From: Scilla litardierei
Taxonomy: Eukaryota; Streptophyta; Magnoliopsida; Asparagales; Asparagaceae
Direction: 5' to 3'
DNA length: 64,000 bases
Assembly (NCBI GenBank): GCA_030789695.1
Contig: CM061142.1
Coordinates: forward strand, 803,504,817-803,568,816
The notes beneath the pieces were generated by a model, which searched no databases, was not told the DNA's origin, and saw nothing but the letters and a program-made list of their open reading frames with translations. The translations under genes were made by a program, and so were the position numbers. Below are positions 54,007-64,000 of this stretch, in pieces. Positions within the stretch are counted from its first letter, which is position 1; every line of letters begins with the position of its first letter.

Positions 54007-55135
54007 CGTTCTAATAAAAATGAGATACATAAAACGATGACATGATGCATTAAGGGAAGATGGGGCTGTTTCTGGAAAACACTGTTATTGCATGAAAAGA
54101 TTAATGCTGATACTTTGAGAAACTTCTAGAACAATTTATATGATATTATCATGATATTAAGTTGATGCAACAATGAAACAGTTACTACAGTTCTGGAATG
54201 CAAATTATATGGCTGTATCAGCATGTTGTAAGAAAAATTGTCATGGATGTTGATTTGTTTGGTGCACTACTAAAATAAACCTTACACCTGCTCATATGAG
54301 AAGGCATGTCATGATGGTCCCTATGATTTGAAGACACGGGCACAAGTACACACTCCAACACAGTCCGCATTCTGACACGGATATGGAGTGTCATACATGG
54401 CTATCATCTAAACTCTAGACACAAGGACCATGTATTCATACTTAAATTTCTTCGGCATGTAAGTTCATTTGATTCATATAGATATCTCTTGGGTTTAAAT
54501 TCACATATAAGATAACTCAATTTTAGCTGAATGATCTAAAAAACATATTTGTTGTCAAAAGAGAGCATAACATACTTCATATGGTTCATTTTAAGATGAA
54601 TGCCAATGTACATGTTTGTTAGTGTCGGACACAAATGAACACGCACATCATGTTCGGATGTGTTGGCCATGGCAATTTTTTAGGTGTGAGAAGTGTTCTA
54701 CCGATCATATGCTTGGTAGTAGAAAGATTTAAGTCATGCCATGAGCATACTTTTGCATGCTCACAATATTATTCTCCTTTGATATACATCAGTGTCAGAT
54801 GTAACTTGTAGAATGTGAACTCTTCATAGAAATCTTGATTTTTAATGAATAATTTCAATAAAATTTGTTATAAAGAATGTAAAAATCCAGGTTATATACA
54901 TGCATGAGTGAAATTTTACTTTTGTTAATTATAATTCTTCTTTAGAGTCTGTAATATGTATATTATGTGATATTTATTTATTTTTATATACAGATATACA
55001 TGGCAATAGAAGCATAACGTTAATATTTTTAGGTGTATAAAATTTAAGTATATCTATTATGTAATCACATTATCGACTTTATTTTTTTACAGTATACAAA
55101 TACATTTTACACGTCATATCTAAACCATGTTTAGG
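54007..55135. other. Intron 2 sequence without recognised genes
   Basis: AT-rich; I see no ORF of interest, repeat or conserved exon with valid splice sites. A weak resemblance to the next expected exon lies near 54050 and is treated separately. Confidence 0.6.
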
Positions 55136-55950
55136 TGTCACACCCCGCAACCCGGGACGCGGCTATTTTCACAAGAAGTGGCAGGTCTTGCATTTAACTA
55201 GTTAAAACAATCGAGGCCACGTGCAGGGATGCATCAAATGTTTAAGGAAATTTTCATTGATACATGTGAAGTTACAAAGTAATTTACATCTTACTACATA
55301 CGCTCAAAATACAAAAGAAAGAAAAGATATACAGGAATACACCCATACCCTCAAACTCAGAAATCTGCAGACTCCACAATAAAGTCAGTGTCCTCAAACA
55401 CAGGGGCCTCCTCTGTCTCCGTCTCAGCACCTGACGGTGCAACAAAAACGAAGAGCCGTCGGTGTGTCAGTAGTAAGTAAATCACAGTAATTTGAGAACT
55501 TGTAATTTAAAATAATTATGCGAACATATAATTAAAACTAGCATGTATGGATATGGAAACAGGAAAACATGCATGTAATACATTTAATAATTTAAGTTTG
55601 TACTTTCATTGATCTATCAATTATGTTAATCCTAGGCTATAAATTATGTTGGAGGGTGTAGTAAGCAACTAGAAGTCCATCTCGTACCATGGGGGTGCTC
55701 AACCGGGCCAAGCCGAAATTAGTAACAGGAAGGGGTCATGAGTTCAGAAAATGAACATGATGGGACTCAACAATTAAGTCAGATGATACAAATAGGTTTC
55801 CATCGGATTCATGATGCGACCAGGACGAAACACCTAATGCGGTCATCTAATTAGGAGCATGACTCCAGTCGCTTTCACACGCTCACTAATATGATTTATT
55901 CCAAAATACACAGTGAGTCTGAAATGCCAATTGTATGTTGTCCGTTCTCG
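55136..55950 (-). repeat. Second Tekay-type LTR (partial, minus strand)
   Basis: TGTCACACCCCGCAACCCGG is the inverted LTR terminus (ending GTGTGACA). An acidic open frame (55440-55357, minus) corresponds to the micro-ORF in the first Tekay LTR. The rest of the LTR is displaced by Athila-2 and lies outside the window, if present. Confidence 0.7.
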
Positions 55951-57588
55951 TGGAGCTAATAAAATTTATACCGCAAGTGCAAGGTGTCGGTTGTAGCGCT
56001 AACGGGTTGAACACTGGGAGGCGTTCGTTGAGTACCGATTTTTGTTCTTCGTTCGAAATCTACGCTATCGAATAATGGTCGAGTGAGAGAATAAAAAGTG
56101 TGAAATCAAGGGATAAAAGCTCTAGGGCTTAGTGTATCCCCGTCATTGAACCAGTGTTAAGGTTGGATTAATAAATGACCGATTGTTGGGTTCATTAGGA
56201 CTCAGAAGAGGTCGTCTATCCTAAGAGCATTCTTCTACTCCCACTCTCGTGGTGCATGATAGGATATTCTCTTATGTTATCTCCTATCCCTGCTCTCGCG
56301 ATGCTATGATATGCATATCCTAACCTATACCGATGCCGACTCTAGCCAATACATCAGTGTAAGTCAGGCGTATTGCCTGACTCTCGTCGGCGGCCATTCC
56401 GATCGCCCTAAAAGGGAGGGGGTCGAATTTACGACGATAATTGGTATTCCAATATACCCCAATTCCAAGACAAGTGTTCGTCCAATCCATATCCCTATTT
56501 CAATGGGTTCAACCTATTGCCCTAGATGAAATCTACTCACTACCCATTATAATAGAAGTGATTTTAACTATAGGGTAGATGAGAAAATCCATGGATTCGA
56601 GATATAAACACAAGCGATGGAAAAATAGACAAGGGTGATAACAAAAGAGAAAACTTCTATTAAGTAATCTAAACCGTTACAAGAAGAAAACTAACTAAAG
56701 CATTTAAAAGTATTGAATAAAAGAGTTAGAAATCTCTTACAAAACTCCAAAAACCGAGAAAAATAGCTAAAAACGAGACGGGTTCTCTCAGGGGAAGAAG
56801 ATGAGCTTTTATACATTCCCCAAAAGACCAAAAAAATCCCCTAACTGCTCCATGGCAGCGCCCAATGTCGCGCAGAAATCCTATTCGACGCGACCACATC
56901 GAGAACGACGCAGTCGCGTCGTCAAAGTGTGTAAATCGGGGGCGCGGAGTTCTGGACGCGGTCGTGTCGACAAAGTGCGTAAATCAGGGGCGCTGAGGCT
57001 ACAACGACGCGGTCACGTTGCTAGGGACGCGGCTGCGTCGAATTAGGCTTCGACGTCAGCGTTAGCATCAAAACGGCCGCGTGGAGCGGCCGTTTGATCT
57101 TCAGCTCTTTGGGATTATGCGGCCGCGTCATCTTTAGTCACGCGGGTCATGTCGATTGCATGTCTTCAATTCTTCTCCTCAGCGACGCGGCCGTTTGGAT
57201 ATCTTTTACGCGGCCGCGTGGAGTTGGGTTCTGGAGCTTGTTGACGCGGCCGTTTGGTGCATGGCTGCGCGGCCGCGTAGAATTTGGTCTTGCTCAATTG
57301 TGTGTTGTGATCACGTGGGCGCATCGAATCGACGTGGCCGTGTGTATCACACTGCCTTCTTTACTCCCCCTTTGCACATTTTGATCTCCCGGCTCTACTC
57401 CTTTTGTACTTTCGTGCCTTATTTATGCCATATGGTCCATAATCAGCATGTATTTCTTGCAAAACACATAATGAACCATAAAAATAAAAGAGGAAACAAA
57501 AACAGAAAAAGCGGGGGAAAACGGAGAAATAAATGATGTAAAACGTGTATGAAAAAGGGGAAAAACTATATACAATGGACACTCATCA
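55951..57588 (-). repeat. Athila-2 3' LTR
   Basis: The minus strand starts TGATGAGTGTCC after GCTTGTGGGATTT. Near the other end it matches Athila-1's U5 (CTCCC(A/T)GTGTTC, then GC.CTTGCGGTA). Contains short hairpins such as AGTCAGGC/GCCTGACT (56362, 56375). Confidence 0.8.
56806..57335 (-). promoter_or_regulatory. Athila-2 U3: GCGGCCGC-type palindrome array plus TATA
   Basis: ACGCGGCCGCGT and variants (GACGCGGCCGTTTGG, GACGCGGCTGCGTCG) recur about 12 times from 57335 down to 56883, then TATAAAAG at 56813-56806 in the element's orientation. Confidence 0.7.
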
Positions 57589-59099
57589 AAATCCCACAAG
57601 CTAAAACTCTTGTCTTCAAGGAAAACAAGATCGAGCATAGTTTGAAGGAATGCAACCAAACACACAAATGATGATATGAACTTCAAGAATTTTCAAAAAG
57701 TGAGCTTATATACATGGGCGAATAGAAAATTCGAATTCAGGAAATTTAGACGCTCAAATTTCTTTCCGTCAACGAGAATATACTCCTTGGACGTTGTCTC
57801 TAACCCAAATCGCCAAGTAATATACTAGACGATAGCCACACTCAAATCCTAAGACATTTCCTCTAACCCGTCAATAGATCGAAGGAATATGAATTTAAGC
57901 TATGCAATGGTCGAAGAAGAGATACATATGCGATAATGAGATATAGATCGATTGAAGAAGTGGCGCTCACGACACATTAAGCTTCATTGATTCTTGATAT
58001 TGCTAAGTTTTATTCTTGTTTTCAAATACACACATGCAACACACACATGACACATGTATATATACAATTTTTTTCATTTTTTTTTCATTTTTTGGGATCT
58101 ACGATTGGTTGTGCAATGAGTGTTGTGTCGGTGACTCCCAGATTAGACGACCTCAGGGTACTGGGCCAAGAAGGACCTCTTGGACCTACTAACTCAAACC
58201 AAATATGATCTTTATTCATATGCATTCCCTCAAACTTGACCTTTTGACGCAAGGCCCCGACGGTTCATATCGTGGGGATCCGGTTACTCAGCTTCGCTGG
58301 GGAACGGTGCATAATTTTTTCAATTCATAATTTTTTCTTTTTTTGGAAAGCATGGGTGAAGCTAAGCAAAATCAATCCTCACTACTAGGTGATGTGTAGT
58401 TATCCAAGTTTCGAGGGATTATAAGCCATTATACACAACTATCGGCTCTATGGTCCATGCATAGGATGGGTTCCTAAGTATCAACCTAGGTCGGTTTCAA
58501 GTACTCATATCCTAGGGTTAATAAGGAGGCCAAAGCTAGGATATTACAAGGGATTTAGAGTTAGGGACACATCTTATTCATACACTCAAATCGACATCGT
58601 GAAAATCGAGCGTAAAAGTTCGGAGGAAAACAAAATTCAACTCGAGATTCCACGCGTATAGAGACCCATTTTCAGAAAATTCTCGAAGCGAATGCAAATA
58701 TTTACAAAGGGATGCATGATGATGCAAAAGATGCATGATGCGAATGCAGATATTTTTGGAGTTTTTGATTTTTTTCATATTTTTGGCTTTTTGAGTGCAT
58801 ATATGGAATAAAACATGATGCGATATGAAAAAGAAAAGAAAATGAGAAAATGAGAAAGAAAAACGAGATGAAAACGAAAAACGACGATAAAACAAGAAAA
58901 TAAGAAAGAAAATATAGGAAAAATAGAAAATCGGCGTGAAAACGCTCCTCCCCCAAGCTAAATCAAGCGTTGTCCTCAACGCGAAGAAAACATAGAAAAA
59001 ACATCGTGAGGACAAATAAATAATGAGGGGAAGGAGATCCAGTGCATCTCCCCTAAGCTAAGGAAAAACATGCCCAAAAAGTGAGTGTGTGATACGTAG
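57589..59099 (-). other. Athila-2 3' noncoding region with polypurine-like tracts
   Basis: The terminal tract lies at 57589-57605 (minus AGCTTGTGGGATTT). Extra tracts TAGCTTGGGGGAGGAG (about 58950-58965) and TTAGCTTAGGGGAGATG (about 59045-59061) lie nearer ORF2. No gene seen in between. Confidence 0.7.
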
Positions 59100-61269
59100 G
59101 CCGTGCGGTGAGAGGGAGTGCAAAGAAATGTGATCCAGTCATGCATAACCACCGTCAAGTGGTGGCTGGGTGGGTGGAGTGGATGGAATGGATGGATCAG
59201 CTGGGTCTGCAGCTGCGGTGTCAATGTGGGGGTGATGATGGGGTGGATGGAACTATATCAGATTTTAGTGGTGGAGATGGAGGTGGAGATGGAGACGGAG
59301 ATGAGTCCTCTGTGGACGAGGAGATGATGACTATGGTATCCTCAGGAGGTGTGGATGTGTGAGGAGGTGTGGAAGCACGTGTAGGGGATGGAATATGTGT
59401 GGATGGAACTGGAGAAGGTGGTGCTCAGGAGGAGGATATGTTTGCGGCCTGTGGCATGTGGTGATGAGAAGCCACGGGGTCGGGGTGAGGTGAGGGTAGA
59501 GGAGTATTCACTGTTTCGGGCTGTGGGATGGAGGCGGGAAAGGAATGGTAATGATGCGAGGTGTGGTGGGAGTAGTGTCCACCCACATGCACCTGAGATG
59601 GCTGGGATGGGATGGGATGGAAATGTCTAGTGTGGTGGTGTCCACGTGAGGAGTAGAGAAGGATGGGTCCACTGGAGTTTGAGATGGCTGGGATGTCTGA
59701 GGTGGATGAGGCTGGATACAGATGTGTAGGAGATGCGGTGCATCAGCAGGGTAGTGGTCCTGACTGAAATGATACTGGTAGACCTGATCGAACTATGATG
59801 GGAGTGTCACAACAGCAAGAGTGAGGCTGTAAATCGACGTCCTGAACTCATGGAGGTTGTCTCTGAACTTAGTCAGGGTAGAGATGTTAGAAGACTTGAT
59901 TGAGCTATACGTTCGATATGTGAAAGTGGTGGAGGAGTGCTGCTGCTATCCTCGACGTGTTGTCGAGATCTCCTATATTGACGGAGGGTGGGCCTGACAG
60001 TGAGACCGACAGATGTGGAAGCAGATGGGATAATAGGGTCCTGGATATGCTAGACCTGGGGTTGGGCATGGTCAGGCTGGGGCTGTACAGGTGGCGCCTA
60101 AGCTGCCTGGGCAAGATCAGGATCAGCTGGGAAGATCCACTGCATGGAAGTGCCCGGCCCAAAGCGTGCATGATTCAGGAGACGGGTGTAAGTAGGTGGA
60201 ATTGGGCCCCATGAAGCCAAAAATATCTCTCGTGCTCAAAAGCTTCGATTATGTGAGCACCGAGAGATCGAGAGATGTAGGGCCTGGGACATGAGTTATG
60301 GAATCAAGGATCTTGAGGCAAATGGGAGGAAGCTGAGTTATGATCGTGATAAATCCTCCACAGCAGATACGAGAGCTGGGGCTGGTGAGGGTGTGGAGAA
60401 ATATGGAGTGCAACCGAGAGATCGAGAGATCGAGAGATGTGGGGCCTGGGACATGAGTTATGGAATCAAGGATCTTGAGGCAAATGGGAGGAAGCTGGGT
60501 TATGATCGTGATAAATCCTCCACAGCAGATACGAGAGCTGGGGCTGGTGAGGGTGTGGAGAAATATGGAGTGCAACCCGGATCCGACGTGTGCCCTCACG
60601 GAGGACACATTGGGTGGCACACTAGCGGAAGAAGAGCTTATCCTGTGAGACCTGGCCAGTTTCGTATCGACAAGAAAGGGAATTCACCATGATGCGGTAT
60701 ACGATACGGAGGCCAGGGTGGATGATGCAAGATGCATTAGCCCGTGTGATGGGGAAGGGTGAAAGGCCAGTGGTCCTTAACCAAAAGATGTTGGCATCAT
60801 ACTCAGGGGGATATGGGTTATTGTGGTGACAAGCTTCAGGCTCTAGTGCTCGGGGCCACTTAAAGAGGGGGTTTATAGAATCGATGGACATGTCGTATTC
60901 TTTGTTCATAATACAGAATGAGAACCTCGACGGATAAGCTTTGAAAGTGGAGAGAAACTCTAAAATGAGCCTCCGATAAGTCCTAGCCTCAGACTCTAGT
61001 GCAGGAAGAGCGGTGATGCTCAGAAATTTGGTCGGCACAATATATCTGGAGTTAAGGGATGAGAATTTGTTTCGTTGATTCTCGTCAACGAACTCAATTC
61101 TTAGTGTGGCTACCTGAGGGGGATGAAGAGGTGCGTCTCCCCTAGCAATAGCGGCTTGGGCTTGGGCTTGGGCAATATCTGCTTGTAAATTTTGAGTTTT
61201 ATGACACTTGCCATTGACCTGAGAGAGGCTAGTGGTGGTGGCTTTCTTCTTGCGCTCTCTCGGAGGCAT
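59100..61269 (-). pseudogene. Athila-2 ATHILA ORF2, degraded
   Basis: ATG at 61269 (MPPRERKKKATTTSLSQ) corresponds to the MPPR start of the Athila-1 protein. The conserved domain follows (RYIVPTKFLSITALPALESE, CIIHPGLRIVYRIMVNSLSC) with a frame break near 60625. A segment equivalent to SSICCDGLITLLTMM and VPGPTSL of Athila-1 (here SSRICCGGFITIITQL, VPGPTSLDLS) then appears twice. Downstream of about 60250 only Pro/His/Ser-rich tail-like sequence remains, which appears as Gly/Trp-rich on the plus strand. Confidence 0.8.
60272..60595. repeat. 162-bp tandem duplication within Athila-2 ORF2
   Basis: GAGATGTAGGGCCTGGGAC at 60272 recurs at 60434 and both copies continue through ATATGGAGTGCAACC. 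The period equals 54 codons, so the domain segment is duplicated in frame. Confidence 0.9.
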
Positions 61270-61719
61270 TGTGTGAAGATGTGCGTGTTGCAAGAGTGTA
61301 TGAAGTGAAGTGTGTGCAGACTCACACAAACCTTTGGCGAAATCAGCAAAAACGTGAAAATATAATGAGCTAGGAAAGGGTTTACCAAACGTTGAAGCTT
61401 CTTGCTGAAATAGATCTCACCAATGCCAAGAGATGGCTCCCCCATGCTACTCTTGAGGAACCAACTGGACCTGAACTGCCCACGTCGAATTCGAGACGCA
61501 AATATCCCCAAACGGGCCGCGGGGTTTCCTTCAACCGCTCGACTTGGTCGAGGATGGGGGCGGATGAGGGGATTGATGGAGGAGGGGTTGGTGAGTGAGT
61601 TGGGAGAGTTGGAGAGGGTTTGAGAGTGATCGGAGTTCAAAGAGTTGAGAGAGGAAGATGAGAGAGTCGAATCGTTTCGAAAAACATGAAGAGTGAACGG
61701 CTGTTTAGGGGGTTTGGGA

Positions 61720-62043
61720 TATTTATAAGGCAGCGACGCAGTCACATCAATCTTGACCAAACGGTTGCGTCGTTCCTGTAAAACGTTGAATTCTTGGCTC
61801 GAAAAACAGCGAGTTACGCGGCCGCGTCAAGTAGATTAAACAGCCGCGTCGAATTTGGGAGAAAATAAAGCTCAAAAATTGGGTTTGACGCGGTCGCGTC
61901 GTTTAAGTTCGAACGGCCGCGTAGTCCCTGGAGAAAAGTGATTTTGAGCCAAGGAAACATAAAGTTACGCGACCGCCGTGTCGAATGGTTCTTCCAGCTT
62001 CTCATAGGCCGTGTGGATTAGCACCATCCGGCCGTGTCGAATG
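61720..62043 (-). promoter_or_regulatory. Athila-2 internal promoter candidate: palindrome array plus TATA before ORF2
   Basis: ACGCGGCCGCGT, GACGCGGTCGCGTCG, ACGGCCGCGTAG and related words between 62043 and 61733, then TATAAATA at 61727-61720, about 450 bp before the ORF2 ATG. Mirrors the Athila-1 arrangement at 9591-9934 with a different palindrome. Confidence 0.6.
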
Positions 62044-62190
62044 GTTCTTCCAGCTTCCCATAGGCCTCTTCCTCCATCAAAACATTTAGTTAATTTTTGG
62101 GGTTTTGGGGGCTTATTCAAAATGAAAAATTAAGCTATCCTAAACCAAAACTAAGATCTAAATCAAAGTACTAAAATTTAAAAAAAAAAC

Positions 62191-62210
62191 CATTGGGTTG
62201 CCTCCCAAGA
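62191..62210 (-). other. Conserved post-pol hairpin (AGGCAA loop), Athila-2
   Basis: The minus strand reads TTGGG, AGGCAA, CCCAA. Same loop and relative position as 9306-9323; one C-G pair of Athila-1 is a T-A pair here. Confidence 0.65.
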
Positions 62211-62388
62211 AGTGCTCGTTTTTAGTCGTGAGCTCGACTCCCTATCGAAATGTCGTCATGTCGGCTTAAGGGTGGAGAAGTCCAGAGTATTTTCGTCTCC
62301 TCGCTTCTTCTCCATAGTCAGCTTCAGATTGCTCTCTCTTTAGTTCCTCAGCTCCTTGGGGGTCTTGTTATCGTGATTGTGGTGGCTT

Positions 62389-64000
62389 CTACTTGGGCTT
62401 TTTCCTAGGAACTCTCTCAGATTCCTCCACCATCATCACTTCCTTAAGTTTCTCCTCCTTCCTCAGTTCGTCATTCGGGGGCTCTTCATGGTTGTTCGAG
62501 AACATGTCCTCCATCATTGTTTCCTTGATTGCATCCTCAAGAAGGTCAACATGGTTCATATGATCCTCTCTGAAATCCTTCATCGATTTCTTGAGGTCGA
62601 ACTCAACCTTCTCTCGTCCCACATTGAGGGAGAACTTTCCTCCCTTTGCTTCAATAAGAACATTCGCCGTGGCTAAGAAAGGCCGGACAAGAATAATCGG
62701 GATGCGAGCGTCCTCGGGAATGTCCATTATGACGAAATCGCACAAACCAAGAGTTTCCCTATGTGTACCGGCACACCTTATACCCCTCCCAGAGGGTACT
62801 TCTCCGAACAATCTGCCGATTGGAGCAACATGTTGGTTGGTTGGAGTTCTCCCAATTTCAGCTTCTTACATATCGCTAGGGGCATCAAACTGACGCTCGC
62901 CCCTAGGTCGTAGAGTGCGCTCTTGATATCAATATCTCCAATTGCGCACGGAATGGAGAAGCTCACCGGGTCTTCAAGCTTCTCAACGGCCTTCCTCTGA
63001 ATAATAGCGCTGCACTCTACAGAGAATACACCTTTCTCCCGCCTACCGCCCTTTGTGATAATCTCCTTTAGGAATTTGGCATAGGTGTGGATCTTTGATA
63101 TTGCGTCGAGGAAGGGTATCGAAATGTTCAGCTGCTTGAGAAGGTCAACGAATTTCCGTACTTCTTGTCTAGTTTGGCTTTCGCTAATCTCGATGGGAAA
63201 GGGACCCTTGGTGTGTGTTTCTCGGGGCTCTTCAACGGGCTTCCCTTGCTCCTCTAGGGACCTCTCTCTTGATGGCTCAGATGATGGAGGTTCTACCTCA
63301 CGTTCGACATCCTTATCAACTCCGTATTCAAGCTCTTCATGAGCTTCTCCTTCCCTTCCATCTTCCTTCTCAATAATGGGCATTGCGGGGCTCTCCGTCT
63401 GCTTCCCGCTTCTCAAGGTAATGATGGCATTCACATGTCCTCGACGATTCTCTTTAGTTTGTCCCTGTAATTTTCCTTGTGCCTATGACAGCTGGGAGAG
63501 CTGTTGTGCCATCTGCTCCATCGTGGTCTCCATAGATTTCTGTCCCGATGCCAGTTGCGTGGTGGACGCAGGCTGCTGCGTCGTCGTCATGAGCTGCTGA
63601 ATTGAGGTCTGAAAATAATCGTTCCTTTGCTCTTGAGTCCGCATGTGACTCTCAATCAGCACCTCCAAGCTAGACTTCTGAGTAGGGGGCATGTTCATGG
63701 AAGGCCTCTGGTTGAAGTTCTGGAATTGCGCTTGAGGAGGCGGAGGCTGGAAATCCTGGGGTTGTTAAGGGATGTCGGTGGAGCTTGCAAACTCGGGGCC
63801 CGGTAGGAGAAATTAGGGTGATTCTTCCACCATTGATTGAACGTGGAGTATGTGTTGTTCGACGGTCTCGGGTTGTGCCCATATAAAGTGTTGACCTGCT
63901 CAATGCTCATGCCCGGAGGTGCCACCAAAGATGTGGAATATTTATTGCCTTGGTGTCCCTGCACACCTCATGCCTCACAAAGCACCGCAATGGGCGGGTT
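62389..64000 (-). pseudogene. Athila-2 gag-protease, broken
   Basis: From the right edge: gag linker (MSIEQVNTLYGHNPRPSNNT, QWWKNHPNFSYR), then a Met/Gln-rich helix region, then protease with SALYDLGASVSLMPLAICKK (about 62925) and, after a frameshift near 62800, CDFVIMDIPEDARIPIILVR. Breaks include a TGA at the edge where a zinc-knuckle Cys would be, a frameshift near 63750 and a stop near 63480. The frame ends at 62389 with a charged tail and no RT. The N-terminal gag and 5' LTR are outside the window. Confidence 0.85.

Larger units (their letters stand above)
55951..64000 (-). mobile_element. Athila-2: second Athila family, pol-less, truncated by the window end
   Basis: Reading leftwards: broken gag-protease (64000-62389), conserved hairpin, palindrome array with TATA, ATHILA ORF2, noncoding region with polypurine-like tracts, 3' LTR (57588-55951). 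As in Athila-1, no pol lies between protease and ORF2. The left end at 55951 (TGGAGCTAATAAAATTT) is the best TG-starting candidate and is uncertain by some tens of bases. Confidence 0.85.

Noticed and set aside
59108..59630. Gly/Trp/Asp-rich plus-strand frames
   Set aside because: Antisense of the Pro/His/Ser-rich tail of Athila-2 ORF2.

Overview
This is angiosperm nuclear DNA from a large, transposon-rich genome. The evidence is a conserved plant gene with spliceosomal introns, several plant-specific LTR retrotransposon lineages (Tekay chromovirus, Athila, Ty1/copia), Helitrons, hAT, MULE and MITE copies, and no prokaryotic signals. The species cannot be fixed from sequence alone.

Left half (1-36938) is one stack of nested retrotransposons upstream of the gene, each inserted in the next. 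K, a decayed Ty1/copia element whose pol is at 33241-36722, was hit by H, a copia element with only a gag tail and 3' LTR in view. H was hit by M, a minus-strand gag-only copia element (17422-29621). M's left LTR was hit by a Tekay chromovirus (pol at 2-3017, 3' LTR 3064-17421). That LTR was hit by a young Athila element, Athila-1 (4505-16419), with two 1818-bp LTRs differing at about three positions by eye and a perfect GTGCT target duplication. M's right LTR also holds a solo LTR of the H family.

Right half (37512-64000) holds the only recognisable host gene: the first two exons (37512-37625 and 49812-49884) of a BAR-domain / hydroxyproline-rich protein gene resembling Arabidopsis At2g33490. 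Intron 1 is 12.2 kb and contains an old copia element (C1, 37938-46585) with two Helitrons, a large inverted repeat and MITEs, followed by a MULE. Intron 2 runs past the window end. It contains a Helitron interrupted by a hAT, itself interrupted by a second hAT that captured a MAPKKK gene fragment, then a Tekay LTR and a second Athila family (Athila-2, 55951-64000, minus strand).

Four of the retroelements (Athila-1, Athila-2, M, H) lack pol where it should be, so they look like parasites that would need enzymes in trans.

The most unusual observations are structural. Five unrelated LTR families carry an array of family-specific, CpG-containing palindromic motifs just upstream of their TATA box. 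Both Athila families repeat that palindrome-plus-TATA arrangement inside the element, ahead of ORF2. The transcribed LTR regions of Athila-1, M and H (weaker in Tekay and Athila-2) contain chains of hairpins in which the loop is constant while the stem sequence changes and stays complementary. All age, function and mechanism statements are inference; the motifs, repeats, splice sites, duplications and stop codons were read directly.
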